From a virus, in the IMG/VR virus record IMGVR_UViG_3300019888_000011, positions 1 through 39,741 of that record: DNA of 39,741 nt, one strand, 5' to 3'. A model generated the notes under the pieces. It was not told the DNA's origin, searched no databases, and saw only the letters and a list, made by a program, of their open reading frames with translations. Positions 7,830 through 15,827 of the stretch are shown one piece after another. The position numbers and the translations under genes are program-made. Positions within the stretch are counted from its first letter, which is position 1. Each line of letters begins with the position of its first letter.

Positions 7830-8158
7830 CCGCCCGGCTGGCGGCGCTGATCCACGGGCACATCGACTGGGAATGCCCGAACTGCCCGACCACGGTCACC
7901 ACGCCGCTGCTGATCCCCAACCGGTACCACGCCTGCCCGGGGCTGCACGGCCTGGTCGCGCCGATGGTCCGCGCCGGCACCGACTGCAAGATCACCGCGC
8001 TGCCCCGCGAGGACTACCTGCACGGGGAGATCCAGCGCACCGGGGACGACGGCCGCCCCTACGGCGGGGTGCGGACGGACCGGCCGGACGGGTCGAACGA
8101 CCTGCACATGTTCGCGCCGCTCGCGCAGGCGGACGCCGAGGAGATGGGGCTGCGGTGA
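7826..8158 (+). CDS. Zinc-ribbon-like hypothetical protein
   Basis: A protein of 110 aa whose GTG start overlaps the preceding stop (GTGA). Residues 17-42 carry a CPNC pair followed by YHACPGLHG, a plausible Cys/His zinc site, and another Cys is near residue 53. The rest is polar, with a charged C-terminus. It could bind metal for structure. It lies among head accessory genes, and its function is not recognised. Confidence 0.7.
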   Translation: MTARLAALIHGHIDWECPNCPTTVTTPLLIPNRYHACPGLHGLVAPMVRAGTDCKITALPREDYLHGEIQRTGDDGRPYGGVRTDRPDGSNDLHMFAPLAQADAEEMGLR

Positions 8159-8442
8159 GTGACGGGCAGAACGGCCAGGGCTCCCCTGGCCCGATGGCGC
8201 AGGCGGTGGCGCCGTCCGCCACCTTCGACGCGGGCAACTCGCTGCTGGCCGAGCGGCCGGCGCAGCTCACCACCAGCCGCCTGGCGATGCCGGGCTACCC
8301 GGAGCGGGTGTGCCTGACGATCCGCACCGAGACCACGACGCTGACCGTGATGCTGTCCAAGGCGGACTCGCTGAGCTGGGCGGCGCAGCTCAAGACCGAG
8401 GCCGGCCAGATGTCCGGCCTGGGCCTGTTCACCGGGAGATGA
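8155..8442 (+). CDS. Small hypothetical head-module protein
   Basis: A protein of 95 aa beginning with GTG that overlaps the previous stop (GTGA). The first 40 residues are Gly/Pro/Ala-rich. The second half is a compact beta-alpha unit (RVCLTIRTETTTLTVMLSKADSLSWAAQL) ending with MSGLGL. Similar small proteins are frequent in actinophage genomes, but no function is known to me. Translational coupling suggests it is made in fixed ratio with its neighbours. Confidence 0.7.
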   Translation: MSDGQNGQGSPGPMAQAVAPSATFDAGNSLLAERPAQLTTSRLAMPGYPERVCLTIRTETTTLTVMLSKADSLSWAAQLKTEAGQMSGLGLFTGR

Positions 8443-8449
8443 GGTTGCG

Positions 8450-8809
8450 ATGACTGAGGCCGCGAACGCGCGGGGTGACGCGCTGCCCGTGGAGGCCGCT
8501 GCCGGCCCGGCGCTGCCGGACCACATGCTGCTGGCGCTGGCGCTGCGGGAGGCGATCGACGCCGACGGGCGGGTGGAGCTGGCCCGGCGCCGGGTCGCCC
8601 TGACCCGGGAGAAGGTCGCGGGCGCGGTCGACAGCGTCCAGGAGCTGCTCGCGCAGGCCGAGGCCGAGGCGGCTTCCGCCACCAGCCGGGTGGCGGAGCT
8701 GGCGCGCGGCGAGGGCGGGGCCGGCGCGGTCGCGGCGCTGAAGCAGGCCGCCGCCGACGCGCAGGCCACCTACGAGCGGGCAGCGGAGCTGCTGGGCGGG
8801 GGACAGTGA
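8450..8809 (+). CDS. Coiled-coil hypothetical protein
   Basis: A protein of 119 aa, mostly Ala/Glu/Arg-rich helix from about residue 28 to the end with heptad-like spacing, so a coiled coil or helical bundle is likely. There is no membrane segment or catalytic motif. ATG 8450 is preceded by GAGATGAGG, partly overlapping the stop of the gene before. It could be a small scaffold or chaperone-like protein; this is inference from composition and position only. Confidence 0.7.
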   Translation: MTEAANARGDALPVEAAAGPALPDHMLLALALREAIDADGRVELARRRVALTREKVAGAVDSVQELLAQAEAEAASATSRVAELARGEGGAGAVAALKQAAADAQATYERAAELLGGGQ

Positions 8810-8810
8810 G

Positions 8811-9305
8811 ATGGCGTTCGGCACCGCGTCCAAGATTTTCCGCAACTTCCTGAAGGACTGCCACGACGGCACCTCCACCGCGCCGGGCACCGGGATCCTG
8901 CTGGCCACCGACGTGCCGAAATGCGCCCTGTACGGCAACACCGGCACCCCCGACCAGAACGCCACCGCTGTCTTGTCGGCCTACAACGGGGCCGCCTCCG
9001 CGTGGGTGACCGCCAACGAGATCACCGACGCCAACTGGGCCGCCGGCGGGCGGGTGCTGGTGCCGACCACCCACTTCGCTGACACCGCCGGGATCTTGTG
9101 GTACGACTCGGCGGACACCACCGGGGCCGGGAACGTGACCGTGGCCAACGTCTACGGCGTCCTGGTGTATGACGACACGATCACCACCCCGCAGGCCGAC
9201 ATCGGGATGTCCTACCACGCGTTCGCCACCCAGCCGGCCGGGGTGACCGCCGGGACGTTCACGGTCGTCTGGGACGCGCTGGGCGTAATCCGCTACACGC
9301 TGTGA
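8811..9305 (+). CDS. Putative virion structural protein
   Basis: A protein of 164 aa, beta-rich and Thr/Ala/Gly-rich, with the look of a virion protein (MAFGTASKIFRNFLKDCHDG at the start, then alternating hydrophobic/polar strands and few charges). It starts 1 nt after the previous stop. It precedes the virion glycosidase gene, so it may be its adaptor or a surface protein. No family could be named. Confidence 0.7.
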   Translation: MAFGTASKIFRNFLKDCHDGTSTAPGTGILLATDVPKCALYGNTGTPDQNATAVLSAYNGAASAWVTANEITDANWAAGGRVLVPTTHFADTAGILWYDSADTTGAGNVTVANVYGVLVYDDTITTPQADIGMSYHAFATQPAGVTAGTFTVVWDALGVIRYTL

Positions 9306-9317
9306 CCTGGCCGGCGG

Positions 9318-10661
9318 ATGCCGTACCTGACGGGGATCGCCGGATCCGGGACCGGCCAGTACCTCACTGACGAGACAGGCGCCCCGTACCTGCTGCGGGG
9401 GGACACGATATGGGGCCTGCCGATCATGGCAGGCTCGGCGGGCGGGTCCGCGACCTGGCAGTCCGACATCGACACCTACTGCGCGACCCGGGCCGCGCAG
9501 GGTTTTAATGCGATGTACATCGCGGCGGTCGGCACCACCAACTACTCCCTGTCCGCCACCAACGTGAACGGCGACACCTGGGATAGCGTCTCGCCGTTTG
9601 TCGGCGGCGATCCGGGCGTGCTGAACGACACGTACTGGCAGCGGGTTGATTACATCGTGGCGGCGGCGCGGGCGGCGGGCATGACGGTGCTGATGAACAT
9701 CGCGGCGTCCTACGCGAACAACAACGCGGGCGGGCCGCTGAACGGCAAGACCGGCACCCAGTGGACGAACTACGGCACCGCGCTCGGCAACCGATACAAG
9801 GCCGCCAGCAACGTGACGTGGTTCCTGGGCGACGACTACTTCGATGACAGCAACACCAACTACGGCAACGCTGTCGCCGCGATCAAGGCGACTGGGGACA
9901 CGCACCTATTCACGTACGAGAACTACCCGGAATCCACCAGCCGGGAGGACATGAAAACCCCGTCGAACAAGCTGGCCGGCGGCACCGCAAACGCTAATTT
10001 CAGCTTCGCGTATTCCTACAACGTCAGCTATCTCGGGATTGAGGACGCCTGGACGGAGGCGTCCCCGATCCCGCCGATACGCGGTGACGGGTTCTACGAC
10101 AACGACTCTGTAGGGCAGGCATTCAACCGGGGCCTGCTGTGGTGGGCGCTGTCGTCGGGCGCGCGCGGGTTCATCTACGGCCGGGAAGCGATCTGGTCCT
10201 GGCCGCCGACCGCCCTGGCCGCCCTGACCACCAACCCGGTTGACAACACCGATTTCAACAACATCTGCAACGCCTTCGCCACGCTGATGGACTGGAACAA
10301 GCTAGTCCCCGACACGGCCAGCGCGCTAGTGACGGCAGGCCGGGGCACGCACGCCGCCGAGTTCGTTTCCGGCGGCAGCGGCGGCAGCTACAGCAGCGGC
10401 AACACCTACGTCACCGCGTCGAAGACCCCCAGCGGGTCACTGGCCGTCATCTACATCCCGAACGCGGCTGCGGCGATCACCGTGAACGGGGCGCTGATGG
10501 CCGCCGGGTACGGCGCGAAATGGATGGACCCGGTGACCGGCGCGACCACTTCGGCGACGATCGGGGCCACCTACACCCACGCCGGGGCGAACTCGGCGGG
10601 CGGCGCCGACTGGGTGCTGATCCTGGCCAGCCCGCCGTATGCGACCTGGACAGCGCCGTGA
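9318..10661 (+). CDS. DUF4038/apiosidase-like glycoside hydrolase, virion-associated
   Basis: A polysaccharide-cleaving enzyme of 447 aa. Residues 13-110 (YLTDETGAPYLLRGDTIWGL, then DTYCATRAAQGFNAMY) are typical of the DUF4038 TIM-barrel family (PF13204), which includes GH140 apiosidases. WFLGDDYF near residues 169-176 matches the barrel strand that usually reads WILGGD. The last ~90 residues (KWMDPVTGATT to WVLILASP) match the small C-terminal beta domain that accompanies the family (PF12904). There is no signal peptide. Its place among virion genes suggests a capsid- or tail-bound depolymerase. A/T-ending codons are more common here than in neighbours. The exact substrate and catalytic acids are not certain. 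Confidence 0.75.
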   Translation: MPYLTGIAGSGTGQYLTDETGAPYLLRGDTIWGLPIMAGSAGGSATWQSDIDTYCATRAAQGFNAMYIAAVGTTNYSLSATNVNGDTWDSVSPFVGGDPGVLNDTYWQRVDYIVAAARAAGMTVLMNIAASYANNNAGGPLNGKTGTQWTNYGTALGNRYKAASNVTWFLGDDYFDDSNTNYGNAVAAIKATGDTHLFTYENYPESTSREDMKTPSNKLAGGTANANFSFAYSYNVSYLGIEDAWTEASPIPPIRGDGFYDNDSVGQAFNRGLLWWALSSGARGFIYGREAIWSWPPTALAALTTNPVDNTDFNNICNAFATLMDWNKLVPDTASALVTAGRGTHAAEFVSGGSGGSYSSGNTYVTASKTPSGSLAVIYIPNAAAAITVNGALMAAGYGAKWMDPVTGATTSATIGATYTHAGANSAGGADWVLILASPPYATWTAP

Positions 10662-11476
10662 GCGTGACCTTCGGGGCGGCCGGCCCGTCCTCCTCCGGTG
10701 CGACCTCCACCACGGGGTCACTGTCGTGGACTCATGTGGTGGCCGCCGATGACACGCTGCTGCTGGTAGGCGTCGGCTGCGGGACGGACGGCCGGACGCT
10801 GGCGGCCACCGCTAACGGTGTCGCGATGACCACCAACGCCGGGTCGAACCTGTGGAAACGGCACACCGCCGATTCGACGTCCGGGTTCGGGCAGTGGTTC
10901 GCGCTGCCCGCCCCGGCTACCGGGTCGATCACGATCGCGGTGACCGGCGGGTCGTCGGGGGACCGGCTGACCGGCGGGTCGCTGTCGTTCAAGGGCACCC
11001 TGGGCACGGCCGCCGCGTACGGCACCCCGGTGTCGGCCGCGTCCAGCGGCAGCAGCACCCCGGCGACGGTGAACGTGGCGGGCACGGCAGCGTCGTCGAT
11101 GGTTGCCGCGTTCATGACGTCGGGCACCGATTTCTCGGTGACCGCGACCAGCCCGTCCACCCAGCGGTTCAACGCGGCCGGCGATTTCAGCTCCGGGGCC
11201 GGCAACAGCGCGGGGCAGACCGCGCCGGGCGGCGGCACCGTCACGATGGCCTGCCCGGTTTCCGCCGCCGACTTCTGGGCGATCTTCGCGGTCGAGGTGA
11301 TCGCCGCCCCGTCCGGCGCGGTCGCCGGGCTGGCGTCCGGCACCGGCACCGCGCCGGGGGTGACGGCGGCGACGAGCAACCTGACGTCCGGGCCGCTGCA
11401 CGCGACCGCAGCCGCTGCCCTGGCCGGCGGGCAGGGCACCTGGGCCACCCCCGAATACGCCGAAGGCGGGCCGTGA
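10658..11476 (+). CDS. Beta-sandwich virion protein with Ala/Gly repeat tail
   Basis: A protein of 272 aa, with GTG 10658 overlapping the glycosidase stop (GTGA). Residues 1-225 are low in charge and rich in Ser/Thr/Gly/Ala, with the strand pattern of beta-sandwich proteins often found as actinophage tail or fibre parts (LSWTHVVAADDTLLLVG, then GGSLSFKGT). Residues 228-272 contain one or two units of the same GLASGTGTAPG-type repeat that fills the protein at 12069-13784. The two are probably structural partners or paralogous fibres. The frame is open upstream, but that part lies inside the glycosidase gene. Confidence 0.65.
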   Translation: MSVTFGAAGPSSSGATSTTGSLSWTHVVAADDTLLLVGVGCGTDGRTLAATANGVAMTTNAGSNLWKRHTADSTSGFGQWFALPAPATGSITIAVTGGSSGDRLTGGSLSFKGTLGTAAAYGTPVSAASSGSSTPATVNVAGTAASSMVAAFMTSGTDFSVTATSPSTQRFNAAGDFSSGAGNSAGQTAPGGGTVTMACPVSAADFWAIFAVEVIAAPSGAVAGLASGTGTAPGVTAATSNLTSGPLHATAAAALAGGQGTWATPEYAEGGP

Positions 11477-11491
11477 TGGGAAGGGTGAACG

Positions 11492-12046
11492 ATGCCTAAG
11501 CAGACGTGGAGCGGGTTGCTGAACGACGGCGCCCCGTGGCAGACCACGCAGGGCACGCAGCTCGCGACGGCGGCGACGGCGACGATCAGCCCGCAGGCCC
11601 CGACCAGCCAGGACTGGCAGATGCCCGGCCAGCTCTGGTACCCCGGCGCGGTGCTGGAGTTCACGGCGCGCGGCATCTACACCATGGGCGCCACGGCGAC
11701 GAACTTCACGTTCACGATGCTGGCCGGCGCGACGACGCTGGCCACGACGGGGGCGTTCGCGGCGCCGGTCACGCAGACGACCCAGCCGTGGGTGCTCACC
11801 GGGCTCATCCGGTGCATCGCCTACGGGTCTACCGGGAACACGCTGGAGACCCAGGGCGAGCTGACGCTCTCCCAGGTTGCCTCGCCGTGGACGTTCCGGG
11901 TGCCGGTGCCGCTGATCAACGGCCCGACCGTCGCGGCGGTGGACCTGACCGTCGCGAAGATCATGCCGCTGCAGGCCACGCTCAGCCAGGTCACCGGCTC
12001 GCCGACGATCAAGTGCACCCAGTACCTGCTGCAGGCGATCAACTAG
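11492..12046 (+). CDS. Putative beta-rich virion protein
   Basis: A protein of 184 aa with low charge and many Thr/Ala/Gly/Gln. Alternating strands (VLEFTARGIYTMGATATNFT, FRVPVPLINGP) suggest a jelly-roll or beta-sandwich decoration or fibre protein. It sits between two proteins sharing Ala/Gly repeats, so it is probably part of the same virion appendage. The ribosome-binding site is weak (GGGAAGGG, about 11 nt before ATG). No family was recognised. Confidence 0.65.
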   Translation: MPKQTWSGLLNDGAPWQTTQGTQLATAATATISPQAPTSQDWQMPGQLWYPGAVLEFTARGIYTMGATATNFTFTMLAGATTLATTGAFAAPVTQTTQPWVLTGLIRCIAYGSTGNTLETQGELTLSQVASPWTFRVPVPLINGPTVAAVDLTVAKIMPLQATLSQVTGSPTIKCTQYLLQAIN

Positions 12047-12068
12047 GCGACGCGGGGGGCTGGCGGGC

Positions 12069-13784
12069 ATGGCGCCCTTTGTGGGACCGCTGAACCTGAG
12101 CAGCCCGGGGCTGCTCAGCCGTCCCGGCCTGCCGGTGCTGCCGAAGCCGGGGCTGCCGTATTCTCCGGTCGATTCGCCGGCGCTGGAGCTGTCCGGGTTC
12201 GGCTCTTTTTCGGGGGTCAGCCCGGCGGACACGATCCTGTCCGTGACGGTCACGGTCAACCAGTTCGGGTCGTCGGCGCTGCTCGGGGCGCCCACGTTCG
12301 AGCTGTGGGACTACAGCGGCACCCCGCAGATGATCGGCGTCACGCAGACCGGGGCGGCCTCCACGTCCGCCGCCAACATCGATTCCGCCGTGTTCACCGG
12401 GATCGCCTACGGGCAGCTCGGCACGCTGCGGCTGCGGATTTACGCGCATAAGGGCGCGGCGCTGACCGGCGCTGTCCAGAACGTGAACTGGGCGGGCCTG
12501 ACCGTCAGCTATGCCCCGGCGGCGGGGTCGGCTGCGGTGGGGCGGGCCGCCGGCACGGGCACCGCGCCGGGCCCGGTCGCGCAGGCCGCGTACTTCGCGA
12601 CCGCCATCGTGGCCGCCGCGACGGGCGCCGCGCCCGCGCCTGCCCTGGCCGCCCGCGCCGCCGCTGGCGCGGCGGCGGCGGCGGGCACGGCCCTGACCCC
12701 GCCGGCGCAGGCCCTGGCGGCCCCGGCGGCCGTCCTGGCCGCCGCGTCCGGCACCGCGTACAGCCCTGGGCCGCTGGCTGCCGCGCAGCCGGCCCCCGGC
12801 CTGGCCGCAGCGTCCGGCACCGCCTACAGCCCGGTAGCGGGCACCTCGGGCTCGGCGAGCGCGAGCGCGGGCCTGGCCGCCGCGTCCGGCACCGCGTACA
12901 GCCCGGCCGCTGCCGCCGTGCAGCAGGCAGTAGCCGGGCTGGCCGCAGCGCAGGGCACCGCGTACGTGCTCGGCCTGGCCGCCAGCGTTAGCGCCGGCGC
13001 CGGCGCGGCGACGGGCGCCGCGCCGGGCGTGACGGCCGCGCCCGCCGTAGCGCCTGCCCCTGGCCTGGCAGCCGCGACCGGTGCCGCCCTGGCCCCGTCG
13101 GCGGCGGTCACCCGGGCGGTCGCCGCAGGCGTGGCCGCTGCTGCCGGGGCGGCGTACAGCCCGGTGCCGCTGGCCGTGGCCGCCCCGGCAGCGGGCGCCG
13201 CCGCCGCGTCGGGGGCGGCGTACAGCCCGACGGTGTCCACGGCGTCGCAGGCGTCGGCCAGCGCGGGCCTGGCCGCCGCGACGGGCACCGCCTACAGCCC
13301 GGCGGCAGCCCCGGTGTCGCTGGGCACCGCAGGGCTGGCCGCCGCGACGGGCACGGCGCTGAACGGGACCGGCGTGCCGGGGCAGGCCCTAGCGGCCGGG
13401 CTGGCAGCGGGTACCGGGGCGGCGCCGGGGCCGCTGAGCCTGATCCTCACCTCCCGTGGCGTGGCCGGCCCGGGGACAGCAACCGGGGCGGCGCTGTCCC
13501 CGGCCGGGCAGGGCGCGAAGTTCTACCCGGCTGGCCTGGCCGCCGGGTCCGGCACCGCGTACGCGGATGCGCTGACGCTCGCCTCCCGGGCCGTGACGGC
13601 TGCCGCCGCCGCGCTCGGCGCGGCGCTCGCGCCGCAGGCGGTGACCGTGATCCCGGCCGTGTTCGGCACCGCCGTGGCCGGCGGGGCGCCGCTGACGGCT
13701 GGCGTCGCCGGCGGGGGCGCCCTCGCGGCTGCTTTCGCCGGCGGGGCCGCCGCCGGGACGTCGATCACCTCGGGGAGGCCGTAG
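12069..13784 (+). CDS. Ala-rich repeat fibre-like virion protein
   Basis: A protein of 571 aa. Residues 1-150 form a conventional beta domain (SPADTILSVTVTVNQFG, then LRLRIYAHKG) ending in VSYAP. Residues 150-571 are about 18 degenerate repeats of 22-24 residues built around GLAAASGTAYSP, almost free of charged or aromatic residues except the Tyr. A regular solenoid, fibre or shaft is plausible. Charge-free Ala/Gly/Thr repeats also occur in antifreeze-like and mucin-like proteins and could be glycosylation targets of the enzymes encoded at 4609-7228. The precise role is unknown; it is most likely a virion surface fibre. Confidence 0.7.
   Translation: MAPFVGPLNLSSPGLLSRPGLPVLPKPGLPYSPVDSPALELSGFGSFSGVSPADTILSVTVTVNQFGSSALLGAPTFELWDYSGTPQMIGVTQTGAASTSAANIDSAVFTGIAYGQLGTLRLRIYAHKGAALTGAVQNVNWAGLTVSYAPAAGSAAVGRAAGTGTAPGPVAQAAYFATAIVAAATGAAPAPALAARAAAGAAAAAGTALTPPAQALAAPAAVLAAASGTAYSPGPLAAAQPAPGLAAASGTAYSPVAGTSGSASASAGLAAASGTAYSPAAAAVQQAVAGLAAAQGTAYVLGLAASVSAGAGAATGAAPGVTAAPAVAPAPGLAAATGAALAPSAAVTRAVAAGVAAAAGAAYSPVPLAVAAPAAGAAAASGAAYSPTVSTASQASASAGLAAATGTAYSPAAAPVSLGTAGLAAATGTALNGTGVPGQALAAGLAAGTGAAPGPLSLILTSRGVAGPGTATGAALSPAGQGAKFYPAGLAAGSGTAYADALTLASRAVTAAAAALGAALAPQAVTVIPAVFGTAVAGGAPLTAGVAGGGALAAAFAGGAAAGTSITSGRP
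12519..13784 (+). repeat. In-frame degenerate repeat array (~66-72 nt unit, about 18 copies)
   Basis: The repeat encodes units of 22-24 residues with the core GLAAASGTAYSP or variants (GTAPG, GAALAP). The best conserved copies lie at about 12730-12920 and 13260-13380. Units differ enough at the DNA level that the array seems old and maintained at the protein level. A degenerate pair of the same unit occurs at the 3' end of the gene at 10658-11476. Confidence 0.7.
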
Positions 13785-13787
13785 GTC

Positions 13788-14600
13788 ATGCTGATCGCCG
13801 GGCAGGTGTATGAGGCCACGCTGACCGTCGGTGACGGGTCCACGGCGGCGGGCACGGTGGCGCTGTCGATCACCAAGCCGGACGGCACCCTGGTCAGCCC
13901 GGCCCCGGTGCCGATCAACTCGCCGGTCGGGTCCGGGAAGTACTTCTACGACTACACCCTGCCGGCGCCGGGCCTGTACTGCTTCGCGTGGACGACGACC
14001 GGGCCGGGCACCGCGCCGCGCCCCGAGTACATCAACGTCCGGTCGTTCATCTCGATCGTGAGCATGGCCGAGGTCAAGCAGCACCTGAACAAGATCAAGG
14101 ACACCGCCGACGACGAGCTGGGCGCCTACCTGATGGCCGCCACCGAGCTGGTGGAAGACAAGGTCGGGATCTGCGTGCCGCGCCAGTTCACCTCCCAGGT
14201 GGACACCGGCCGCTGGCAGCTCGTGGTGCCCTACCGGCCGGTCATCAGCGTGCAGTCGGTGGCCAGCATCTGGAACGGCGGCCCGGTGTGGGACAACACC
14301 GCCTCGCCGGGATGCCTGGCCGCCGACAACGAGGCCGGGATCATCTACCAGCCGACCATGTTCGATTTCTGGTACGGCCCGTGGAAGACGGTCTACACCT
14401 GCGGCCGGCAGCAGATCCCCGAGAAGTGGATCCACGCCGCCAAGGAGCAGATCCGGCACCTGTGGGAGACCCAGCGCGGCTCGATGCCGCCGGCGGTGCT
14501 GCAGGGCGAGGAGGTGTTCACCGCCACCTCGGGGTGGACGTTCAGCGTGCCGCGCCGGGTGCTGGAGCTGCTGGAGGCAGACATGGTGCCGTCGTCATGA
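13788..14600 (+). CDS. Head-tail connector (gp6-like) with N-terminal Ig-like domain
   Basis: A protein of 270 aa. Residues 1-85 form an Ig-like beta domain (YEATLTVGDGSTAAGTVALS, then GLYCFAWTTTG). From residue 88, SMAEVKQHLNKIKDTADDEL and the following helices match the gp6-like head-tail connector family (PF05135), whose members form the ring between portal and tail. The C-terminal half (WIHAAKEQIRHLWETQRG) is also typical. The Ig-like domain is an addition and could give surface adhesion. It starts 3 nt after the repeat protein gene. Confidence 0.75.
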   Translation: MLIAGQVYEATLTVGDGSTAAGTVALSITKPDGTLVSPAPVPINSPVGSGKYFYDYTLPAPGLYCFAWTTTGPGTAPRPEYINVRSFISIVSMAEVKQHLNKIKDTADDELGAYLMAATELVEDKVGICVPRQFTSQVDTGRWQLVVPYRPVISVQSVASIWNGGPVWDNTASPGCLAADNEAGIIYQPTMFDFWYGPWKTVYTCGRQQIPEKWIHAAKEQIRHLWETQRGSMPPAVLQGEEVFTATSGWTFSVPRRVLELLEADMVPSS

Positions 14601-14773
14601 TCACCGCGCACTGGGGCTCGTTCCTGGCGGGCGGCGCGGCCGGCTGGTTCGCGGCGCTGGCCTGGCTGGCCCGCAGAAGGAGGACCGATGCCCTGGACAT
14701 CAACCGCGCCCGCCGCGATAGCCGCCCTGGTGGCCGCGTTCAGCCAGATCCCGCTGAACGGCGAGGTCCGTGA
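14597..14773 (+). CDS. Small single-pass membrane protein (possible)
   Basis: A 58-aa ORF starting at an ATGA overlap with the connector gene. Residues 7-27 (GSFLAGGAAGWFAALAWLA) form a good membrane segment followed by RRRR, so the C-terminus would be cytoplasmic. The first 30 codons fill the gap before the next gene, and the remaining 86 nt overlap it in another frame. A membrane protein is unusual at this place in a connector cluster. It could also be just a coupling ORF. Confidence 0.45.
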   Translation: MITAHWGSFLAGGAAGWFAALAWLARRRRTDALDINRARRDSRPGGRVQPDPAERRGP

Positions 14774-15152
14774 CGGCCCGGCCACGGATGACGCGGACGC
14801 CCTTGAGGTGATCACCGTCGGCTACGTCGGGCCCGACGATGACGCCTCGGCCGAGGACCACACCCAGACCGAGGGCCTGGCCGGGATGGACCGGGAGGGC
14901 TACGACGTGCACTGCGCGGTCGCGGTCCTGGCCGGGGATGAGTCCGGGATGGACGGCGTGCCGGTGGTGCGGGCCCGCTGCTTTGAGCTGCTGGCCGCTT
15001 GCCGCCGGCCGCTGATCGCCGATCCGAGGCTCGGCGGCGCTGTCATGAAGGCGGCGATCTCCTCGTGGGCGCTGCGCGAGGACATGACCACGGGCGGCGC
15101 GTACGCCCGGATCCGGTTCGACGTGTCGATCGACGCGTTCGCCAACAGGTAG
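14688..15152 (+). CDS. Putative tail terminator / head-tail joining protein
   Basis: A protein of 154 aa. The layout (helix at 7-20 AAIAALVAAFSQIP, then VITVGYVGPD, strand-rich middle and a C-terminal RIRFDVSIDAFANR) fits the tail-terminator/tail-completion group that caps the tail tube and docks it to the connector. AAGGAGG at 14677-14683 lies 4 nt before ATG. It sits between the gp6-like connector and the tail tube gene, where this component is expected. The name rests on position and general layout, not on a diagnostic motif. Confidence 0.65.
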   Translation: MPWTSTAPAAIAALVAAFSQIPLNGEVRDGPATDDADALEVITVGYVGPDDDASAEDHTQTEGLAGMDREGYDVHCAVAVLAGDESGMDGVPVVRARCFELLAACRRPLIADPRLGGAVMKAAISSWALREDMTTGGAYARIRFDVSIDAFANR

Positions 15153-15169
15153 AAGGAGGGCGGTCCGAC

Positions 15170-15535
15170 ATGGCCGCAACTGCCCTGGCCATTCAGGCCG
15201 TCCCGCACGGCGGCCTGGCCCCGGTCGCCTACTCCACCCCGACGCAGACCACGGGGCACACCACGCCGTGCGGGCCCGATGTGGTGCTGATCGTCAAGGT
15301 CGCTTCCGGCGGCCCGCTCAACGTGGACCTGCACATGCCCGGCGCGGTGGACAGCATCCCGGTGGCTACCCCGGCCGGGGCCGCCGCGCCGTCGCGGCGG
15401 GTGGCGGCGGCCAACGGCGACAACATCATCCCGGTCCCGGCCGAGGTGTACGCCGACCCGGTGACGGGGCTGTGCACGTTCGACCTGGGGGCCGGGTTCG
15501 CCACCTCCACCATCGCCTCGGTTAGGAGCGCGTGA
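15170..15535 (+). CDS. Hypothetical virion protein of the connector-tail region
   Basis: A protein of 121 aa, beta-rich and Ala/Pro/Val-rich with few charges; strands such as DVVLIVKVASGGPLNVDLHM and IIPVPAEVYAD suggest a small beta-barrel or sandwich. AAGGAGGG at 15153-15160 is a strong ribosome-binding site 9 nt before ATG. The frame is open upstream into the previous gene, but this site decides the start. Decoration or tail accessory role is possible; no family was recognised. Confidence 0.65.
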   Translation: MAATALAIQAVPHGGLAPVAYSTPTQTTGHTTPCGPDVVLIVKVASGGPLNVDLHMPGAVDSIPVATPAGAAAPSRRVAAANGDNIIPVPAEVYADPVTGLCTFDLGAGFATSTIASVRSA

Positions 15536-15538
15536 GTC

Positions 15539-15820
15539 ATGGACCTGCTGCCCGGGGCCGACCCCGGATTCGTGAAGATCATCCACCCGGAGACCGGCGG
15601 GGTCGCCGAGGTGTCCGAGCTGGGCCTGGCCCAGTGGTGGGTGGCGGGCTGGGTGCCGCTGACCGCCGAGAACGCCCCGCCGGGCGAGCCGGGTGCCGGC
15701 AGCAGCCCCCCGGCGCTGACCGAGGCCCAGGTCGCGCAGGGCCTGACCGCCAAGCCGGACGCTAAGGCCGGCGTACCGCCCAAGTCCAAGTCCGGCACGG
15801 CCGGCAAGACCGGAGAGTGA
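15539..15820 (+). CDS. Small phage protein with short beta module and Lys-rich tail
   Basis: A protein of 93 aa. Residues 10-42 (FVKIIHPETGGVAEVSELGL, then WWVAGWVPL) form a short module seen in many actinophage head/tail gene clusters, where a loop of HP-TGG is followed by a helix and GW. The rest is a disordered Pro/Gly/Lys tail. It lies 7 nt before the tail tube gene and 3 nt after the preceding gene. Function is unknown. Confidence 0.65.
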   Translation: MDLLPGADPGFVKIIHPETGGVAEVSELGLAQWWVAGWVPLTAENAPPGEPGAGSSPPALTEAQVAQGLTAKPDAKAGVPPKSKSGTAGKTGE

Positions 15821-15827
15821 GGGCCCG

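Noticed and set aside
10520-10657. Earlier start for the beta-sandwich gene at 10658
   Set aside because: The extension lies entirely in the 3' part of the glycosidase gene in another frame; the GTGA overlap at 10658 is a natural start.
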